This document shows positions 36,315 through 40,338 of a stretch of 40,338 bases of DNA, piece after piece. A program made the translations under genes and the position numbers. The DNA is from CAYMTT01 sp964393465 (GTDB lineage: Bacteria > Patescibacteriota > Minisyncoccia > Minisyncoccales > MHMH01): contig CAYMTT010000004.1 in NCBI GenBank assembly GCA_964393465.1, positions 1 through 40,338 on the forward strand, in the 5' to 3' direction. Each line of letters begins with the position of its first letter. The stretch's first letter is position 1. Below the pieces are notes generated by a model that ran no database searches, was not told the DNA's origin, and worked only from the letters and a program-made list of their open reading frames with translations.

Positions 36315-37391
36315 TCAATTGGGAATGAAATCAGAATTTTCGCCCAGGCGCAAAATGAACTCTGCCACGAGAAAGACGGCGTTCTTGACGTCTTTCAAAG
36401 ACACCACTTCGCTGGGAGTGTGCATGTAGCGGCAGGGAATGCCCACCAAGGCGGTAGCCACCCCGCTCCGGGAAAGCTGAAGATGATTCACTTCGGTCCC
36501 CGAAGCTGTATAGTCGGCGGCTATCTGGTAAGGTATATCTCTCTTTTGGGCGACAATTTGGAATATTTCCATGACGACCGGGTTGGCGCTCCCTCCTTTG
36601 AAGAGAACCGGGCCATGCCCCAACTTTATATCCCCCGCCATTCTTTTGGATATATCCGGGGTGTCGGAAGCGAAGGTCGCGTCCAGCACTATCCCCGCCT
36701 GGGGCTCGATGCCGAAGGCAGCCGGTCTCACTCCCCGGCAGCCCACCTCTTCCTGAACGGAAGAAACCCCGAAAACTCCGGCCTCCATATCCTCCTTGCG
36801 GAAGTAAAGATAGCGCAATATTTCGGCGACGGCGAAACTGCTGATTTTATTGTCAAAGCCTCGGGAAACGATCAAATCGTTGGGAAACCTTAGATATCCT
36901 TCGGCAAAAGTGGCAAAATCCCCTACGGCCACCGATTCCCGCGCTTCATTTTCGCCGGAAGCTCCGATATCTACATACAAATCGTGGAGCTTGGAAGCGG
37001 TTCTTTTGTTTTTTTCGCTGTCGCTCATTAAGTGGGTCGGCTTTTTTCCGACCACTCCGCAAACCGGACCCTTTTTGGTGTGAATCAGAACCCTGTGGCC
37101 GGGCAAAAGAGAAGATTCGACAACCCCCTTGCAGTAAAGAAAGCCCTTTTCGTCGATGTGGTTGACTATCATGCCTATCTCGTCGCAATGGGCGGAAATC
37201 ATCACTCTGGGAAGGCCTTCCCTGTTTATGATGCCGAGAACATTTCCCAAGACGTCTCGGGAAACCCTGTCGCAAAAAGATTCGGCGTGTCTTTCCCAAA
37301 TTTTCTGTAAAGGCTGCTCGAATCCCGACGGACTGGGAGCGGCCATCATCTGGCGGAGAATCCACTCTCTCAAGAAAAATCCTTTTATCAT
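36315..37391 (-). CDS. M42-family aminopeptidase (glutamyl aminopeptidase/cellulase M-like)
   Basis: A dinuclear-metal aminopeptidase, 358 residues from ATG 37391. Metal and catalytic residues fit M42: H68 and D70 (ISAHCDEIGM), D180 (SRGFDNK), E214/E215 (VQEEVGCRG), D237 (VLDATFAS) and H324 (MHTPSEVV). It forms large peptide-trimming shells in known members. The frame is open to 37409, but that would translate the AGGAGG itself, which lies 6 bases before 37391. Confidence 0.95.
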   Translation of the reverse strand: MIKGFFLREWILRQMMAAPSPSGFEQPLQKIWERHAESFCDRVSRDVLGNVLGIINREGLPRVMISAHCDEIGMIVNHIDEKGFLYCKGVVESSLLPGHRVLIHTKKGPVCGVVGKKPTHLMSDSEKNKRTASKLHDLYVDIGASGENEARESVAVGDFATFAEGYLRFPNDLIVSRGFDNKISSFAVAEILRYLYFRKEDMEAGVFGVSSVQEEVGCRGVRPAAFGIEPQAGIVLDATFASDTPDISKRMAGDIKLGHGPVLFKGGSANPVVMEIFQIVAQKRDIPYQIAADYTASGTEVNHLQLSRSGVATALVGIPCRYMHTPSEVVSLKDVKNAVFLVAEFILRLGENSDFIPN

Positions 37392-37421
37392 TCCTGACCT
37401 CCTTTTCAATGATCCGCCTTC

Positions 37422-37449
37422 ACTTTAATGAATAGTGGTAAAAAGTCAA
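37422..37449 (-). promoter_or_regulatory. Promoter for the M42 gene
   Basis: Minus strand: TTGACT (37444-37449), 16-base spacer, TAAAGT (37422-37427). Its -35 lies 2 bases from the -35 of the divergent promoter. Confidence 0.6.
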
Positions 37450-37451
37450 CT

Positions 37452-37480
37452 TTGACATTCCAATATATGTGTGGTACTTT
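37452..37480 (+). promoter_or_regulatory. Promoter for the gene at 37491 (leaderless)
   Basis: TTGACA (37452-37457), 17-base spacer, TACTTT (37475-37480) with TGG in front. Ten bases separate the -10 from the ATG, giving a leader of about 4 bases. Confidence 0.65.
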
Positions 37481-37490
37481 TAACTGAGAT

Positions 37491-38516
37491 ATGCTTATAG
37501 TCACAACCGCCATTTCGGGCTCTGGAAGAAAGGAATACTTGAAGAAATTCGAAGAATACGCAGAAAGCCAAAAAAAGAAGGTGAAAGTTTACCATGTGGG
37601 GAACATGCTTTTCGAACAGGCAAAAAAGATAGGAGTGCCCCTGACTACCAAGAACGTGCTCAATACCAACCCTTTCGTGCTCAATTCCCTAAAAAGCGCC
37701 GTTTTCGAAAGCATCCTCACCACCCTGCCCAAAGACCTCAAAAAATACGACGCCGTGGTTCTCAGCATCCACAGCTTTTTTTACTGGAAAAAGATATTTA
37801 CCCGGGCCTACGACAGATTTTATCTGGGCAATTTCAAAGCCGACATATTCTGCAGTTTGATTGACGACGCCAGGAATATAAAAAAGAGGTTGGACGGAAA
37901 AGAGCAATGGAAAGACGAAAACCTTTCCGTCCAAGAAATCCTGCTCTGGCAGAATATTGAAGTGGAAGTCACCTCTTCATGGGCCGATATGTATCAAAAG
38001 CCTTTCTACGCGGTTCCCGTCAACCAGCCCATAGAGACTTTCTACGACACCATATTCTACCCAGAAAGAGACCTGGTCTACGTCAGCATGCCCATCACTC
38101 ATCTCAAGGGAAAAAAAGACCAGGCCAAAGTAGACAGGTTCATAGAAAAGCTTAAAAAGTATTTCACGGTTTTCGATCCCAGAGTGGTCGAACAGTCGGC
38201 AGGATTCGGGGTGGTTAATCTCAAGGGAACCAAAGACAAAACTTTTTTCAACCAAATAGTCAACCGGGATTTTTACTGGTTCGTCAAGCAATGCAATAGA
38301 ATAATCGTCTTTTTCCCGAAAATAGTTTCTTCCCCGGGAGTGATAAACGAACTGAGAGAAGCTCACGAAACCAACAAAACCGTCTGGGTCGTCCATCCGG
38401 GGAAAGCGGGCAGCCCCTTTCTGACTTATTTTTCAGACAGGGTTTTTTCCGACGAAAAAGAGCTCTTCAAATTCCTGGAAAAGGAATACAAAAAGAAGCC
38501 CCCTAAGAACCGCTGA
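37491..38516 (+). CDS. Two-domain protein: degenerate P-loop plus deoxyribosyltransferase-like
   Basis: 341 residues, not recognised as a named family. It opens with an adenylate-kinase-like strand and loop, LIVTTAISGSGRKEYL, where a Walker A would be expected but reads G10-S-G-R-K14. Residues ~30-180 look like a nucleotide-kinase fold. Residues ~195-302 (VYVSMPIT 197-204, NRD 258-260, CNRIIVFF 268-275, SPGVINELREA 281-291) resemble nucleoside 2-deoxyribosyltransferases, with E287 in the place of the catalytic glutamate. It may be a nucleotide-processing enzyme (inference). It overlaps deoC tail-to-tail by 14 bases. Confidence 0.8.
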   Translation: MLIVTTAISGSGRKEYLKKFEEYAESQKKKVKVYHVGNMLFEQAKKIGVPLTTKNVLNTNPFVLNSLKSAVFESILTTLPKDLKKYDAVVLSIHSFFYWKKIFTRAYDRFYLGNFKADIFCSLIDDARNIKKRLDGKEQWKDENLSVQEILLWQNIEVEVTSSWADMYQKPFYAVPVNQPIETFYDTIFYPERDLVYVSMPITHLKGKKDQAKVDRFIEKLKKYFTVFDPRVVEQSAGFGVVNLKGTKDKTFFNQIVNRDFYWFVKQCNRIIVFFPKIVSSPGVINELREAHETNKTVWVVHPGKAGSPFLTYFSDRVFSDEKELFKFLEKEYKKKPPKNR

Positions 38517-39147
38517 CGATTTCTTTGCCGGAGCTTGTGCCGATAATTGTGGCTCCCGCTTCGACTATTTTCTCCAAATCCGACAAAGTTTTTATTCCGC
38601 CGGCGGCCTTTATGGGAAAGTCCTTGCCAACGGTTTCCCTCATTAAAGCGACCTGCTCCAGCTTTTTGGACAATTCCACTTTGGGCTCCAAGCCGGTCGA
38701 GGTCTTGACGCAATAGCAGCCCGCCTCTTTCACCAGCAAAGAGGCTTTTTTAATTTCCTCGTCGCTCAAATATCCCGTTTCTATTATCACTTTGGCGGGC
38801 AGAACGGAAGCCAAACCCTTCAAGTCTTCCAAAACGTAATCGAGATTTCCGGCCTTGAAATTGCCGATATCCAGCACCGGATCTATTTCGTCGGCCCCCG
38901 ATTCTCTGGCTTTTTTTGCCAGAAACAGCCTGGCTTCCCTGCCCGAACCGGCCAGAGGAAAATCAATTACGGAAACCACCTTTATTAAGCTCCCCTGCAA
39001 TTCTTTTTTGGCCAGATTCACCCATTTTAAATGCAAGCAGACTCCCCTGAAGCCGAACTCTTTCGCCTCCCGGCAAAGCTTTAAAATATCCTCGGGAAGA
39101 GCATCGGCCTTTAAATTGGTATGATCTATTATTTTAGTAATGTCCAT
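38503..39147 (-). CDS. deoC: Deoxyribose-phosphate aldolase
   Basis: DeoC splits 2-deoxyribose-5-phosphate into glyceraldehyde-3-phosphate and acetaldehyde. It is 214 residues with KIIDHTNLKADA, the Schiff-base lysine K148 in CVKTSTG, and K180 in IKAAGGI; the end has IIGTSSGKE. It lies 3 bases after the pilin-like gene and so shares its transcript. No Shine-Dalgarno is seen. Confidence 0.95.
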   Translation of the reverse strand: MDITKIIDHTNLKADALPEDILKLCREAKEFGFRGVCLHLKWVNLAKKELQGSLIKVVSVIDFPLAGSGREARLFLAKKARESGADEIDPVLDIGNFKAGNLDYVLEDLKGLASVLPAKVIIETGYLSDEEIKKASLLVKEAGCYCVKTSTGLEPKVELSKKLEQVALMRETVGKDFPIKAAGGIKTLSDLEKIVEAGATIIGTSSGKEIVSGS

Positions 39148-39150
39148 ATT

Positions 39151-39969
39151 TTATTTCAAAACTAAATTATTATATTTTTGCAAGCCTTCGGCGTAATGTT
39201 TTCGTATTTCGGAAACCGACAAAGCTCTCTCGTAAACCCTGGCTTCGTCAATCATTCCCTGAAAATACCCCGAATTGGTGTATCTGGTTCCTATCCTCAA
39301 ATTGGTGGTAATGGAAGAACTTTGCCCGCTGCCCGTATCCACCAATTTTCCGTTGATGTACATTTTGGCTTGCGACGTATCGTCGGTTACGGCAATATGG
39401 GTCCATTCGTTGATATTCCAGTCAGAGTCTTGTGCCATCACCCTGCCTTCAAAACAAATGTTTCCGGGAATGGTTCCGCAAGTCCCTCCGGTGTAGTTTT
39501 TTATAAACCACCAGGTCCCCGGATTGCGGTTGTCGAAAAAATACTGATTGGCGCTTTTATTCGGGGTATTAAACCAGAATTCTATGGTCATGGCCCCGCT
39601 TATTTCCAGATCCCCTTCTATCTGGACCCAGTCGTCTCCTCCGAAACTCAAGGCGTTTCCAAGCTTGTCCAAACCGGAAACCACGCTGGCTCCGTAAACC
39701 GTGCAGTCGTTTCCGTAGCCGGAAGAGTCGAGCACCACTCCTCCGGTTTCTATGGTTTCAAAACTCCACCAGCCTTTGGCATAAGCTCCAAAATTATTAC
39801 CGAGAGTCTGGCTGAACCGCAGGCCCTGGGCGACTCTGGCCTGCTGTCTTGTCCCTCCCATGGAAACCAGAACCACGCTGGCCAAAAGCCCGATTACGGA
39901 AATAACCACCAGGAGTTCGATGAGGGTGAAGGCTTTTTTGCGGGAATAAATGAGAGGATTTTTTTCCAT
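39151..39969 (-). CDS. Type IV pilin-like protein fused to a LamG-type domain
   Basis: 272 residues. The N-terminus has a prepilin signal, KKAFTLIELLVVISVIGLLA, with E18 at +5 after the expected cleavage at A13/F14 (Ala instead of the usual Gly at -1), and a hydrophobic helix. Residues ~60-250 are a concanavalin/LamG-type jelly roll: WWSFETI, LDSSGYGNDCTVYGA, ALSFGGDDWVQI, MTIEFWFNTP, WTHIAVT, MYINGKLVDTG, GMIDEARVYERALS. Probably a minor surface pilin that binds carbohydrate or another ligand. Confidence 0.92.
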   Translation of the reverse strand: MEKNPLIYSRKKAFTLIELLVVISVIGLLASVVLVSMGGTRQQARVAQGLRFSQTLGNNFGAYAKGWWSFETIETGGVVLDSSGYGNDCTVYGASVVSGLDKLGNALSFGGDDWVQIEGDLEISGAMTIEFWFNTPNKSANQYFFDNRNPGTWWFIKNYTGGTCGTIPGNICFEGRVMAQDSDWNINEWTHIAVTDDTSQAKMYINGKLVDTGSGQSSSITTNLRIGTRYTNSGYFQGMIDEARVYERALSVSEIRKHYAEGLQKYNNLVLK

Positions 39970-39977
39970 CTGTCTTT

Positions 39978-40006
39978 ATCTTATCAATTCGGGAAACAAA
40001 AAACAA
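39978..40006 (-). promoter_or_regulatory. Promoter for the pilin-deoC operon (leaderless)
   Basis: Minus strand: TTGTTT (40001-40006), 17-base spacer, TAAGAT (39978-39983) with TGA in front. The -10 ends 8 bases before the ATG. The -35 touches the T-run of the upstream terminator. Confidence 0.55.
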
Positions 40007-40033
40007 TTTAAAAAGCGGCTCCGAAGAACCGCT
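40006..40033 (-). terminator. Terminator with UUCG tetraloop
   Basis: Minus strand: AGCGGTTC-TTCG-GAGCCGCT (8-bp stem, one G-U) followed by TTTTTAAATTG. The C(UUCG)G loop is especially stable. It ends the gene at 40041. Confidence 0.9.
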
Positions 40034-40040
40034 TTCTTTT

Positions 40041-40338
40041 TTATTTTTTCATCAACGGGTCCAAACGGGACCGCGCTTCCCGGTAAAGCTCTCTCCGCCT
40101 TTGGTAATCCTTATTCAATCCTTCGATGAACTTCTTCATCTCCTTGATATGCCTTCTTATCTGATAGGGCCGGCTGTGCCGCCTGTCCCATTTTCTCCTG
40201 AACCTGGGAGGTATCTGGTTTCTGCTGGCCTTAATTTTGTCTTTGTCGGGACCGCCCCGGAAAGGCGAGTTTACATCCGTCTTGCCGCAATTCCGGCACC
40301 GGGTTCTGTTGCGAGAGAGCATGTCCCATTCCGATCCG
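40041..40338 (-). CDS. Basic protein with a CxxC motif (5' end outside window)
   Basis: Not recognised. The frame stays open upstream of the ATG at 40322 to the window edge (GSEWDMLSRNRTRCRNCGK), so the true start may be outside. C9/C12 counted from that ATG (TRCRNCGKTD) could be half a zinc site. The rest is very basic and helical (HIKEMKKFIEGLNKDYQRRR). It may bind nucleic acid. Confidence 0.7.
   Translation of the reverse strand, partial: GSEWDMLSRNRTRCRNCGKTDVNSPFRGGPDKDKIKASRNQIPPRFRRKWDRRHSRPYQIRRHIKEMKKFIEGLNKDYQRRRELYREARSRLDPLMKK

Noticed and set aside
34505..36893. Plus-strand ORFs opposite dnaG, mscS and the M42 peptidase
   Set aside because: Shadows of highly conserved genes; no independent coding evidence.
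1..40338. CRISPR array, insertion sequence or prophage
   Set aside because: No regularly spaced repeats, transposase, integrase or terminal repeats were seen while reading the window.

Overview
The window looks like a chromosomal segment from a Candidate Phyla Radiation (Patescibacteria) bacterium, probably of the Parcubacteria side. The main evidence is a long ribosomal-protein cluster in which rplO follows rpsE directly, with no rpmD (uL30) between them, a gap typical of CPR genomes. Genes are compact and tightly packed, many are lineage-type small zinc ribbons, and TGA is used as an ordinary stop (for example rplO and the gene at 37491), so this is not the code-25 group. Taxonomy is inferred; no 16S gene is present.

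Positions 1-15020 (all minus strand) hold the str/S10/spc supercluster, read from right to left: rpsL, rpsG, fusA, a Phd-like small protein, tuf, rpsJ, then a new promoter and hairpin, then rplC-D-W-B-S(rpsS)-V, rpsC, rplP, rpmC, rpsQ, rplN-X-E, rpsN(Zn), rpsH, rplF-R, rpsE, rplO, secY and a partial adk. Good sigma70-type promoters stand before rpsL, tuf and rplC. Next come an M50 protease gene (minus), then rpmB, tRNA-Pro(GGG) and a cysteine synthase gene (plus). The synthase leader carries mutually exclusive hairpins and is the best regulatory candidate in the window. A structured RNA with 6S-like topology lies between the synthase and ndk.

Positions 17167-32202 are accessory and housekeeping mixed: ndk, a stand-alone ComEC-type metallo-hydrolase, several tiny zinc-ribbon proteins, and a tight four-gene minus-strand operon (ferritin-like, thioredoxin/CcdA fusion, CDF transporter fused to a NifX-like domain, SDR oxidoreductase) that reads as a metal/redox module. 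After these come an UppP homologue with altered active site, hibernation factor HPF, a secreted coiled-coil protein, DUF192, SIMPL, DUF2177, PAP2, DUF167, a tRNA-binding OB protein, DUF4177 and a GNAT enzyme.

Positions 32259-40338: tRNA-Asn(GTT), an mscS-dnaG-rpoD operon, an M42 peptidase divergent from an unrecognised two-domain protein (degenerate P-loop plus deoxyribosyltransferase-like), deoC, a pilin-like protein fused to a LamG-type domain, and a partial basic zinc-knuckle protein.

A window-wide pattern is that many housekeeping genes (rpsL, ndk, uppP, hpf, the ComEC-like gene, the pilin, the 37491 gene) have a -10 box only 6-10 bases before the start codon and no Shine-Dalgarno, predicting leaderless mRNAs. 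The small accessory genes instead have strong AGGAGG-type sites.
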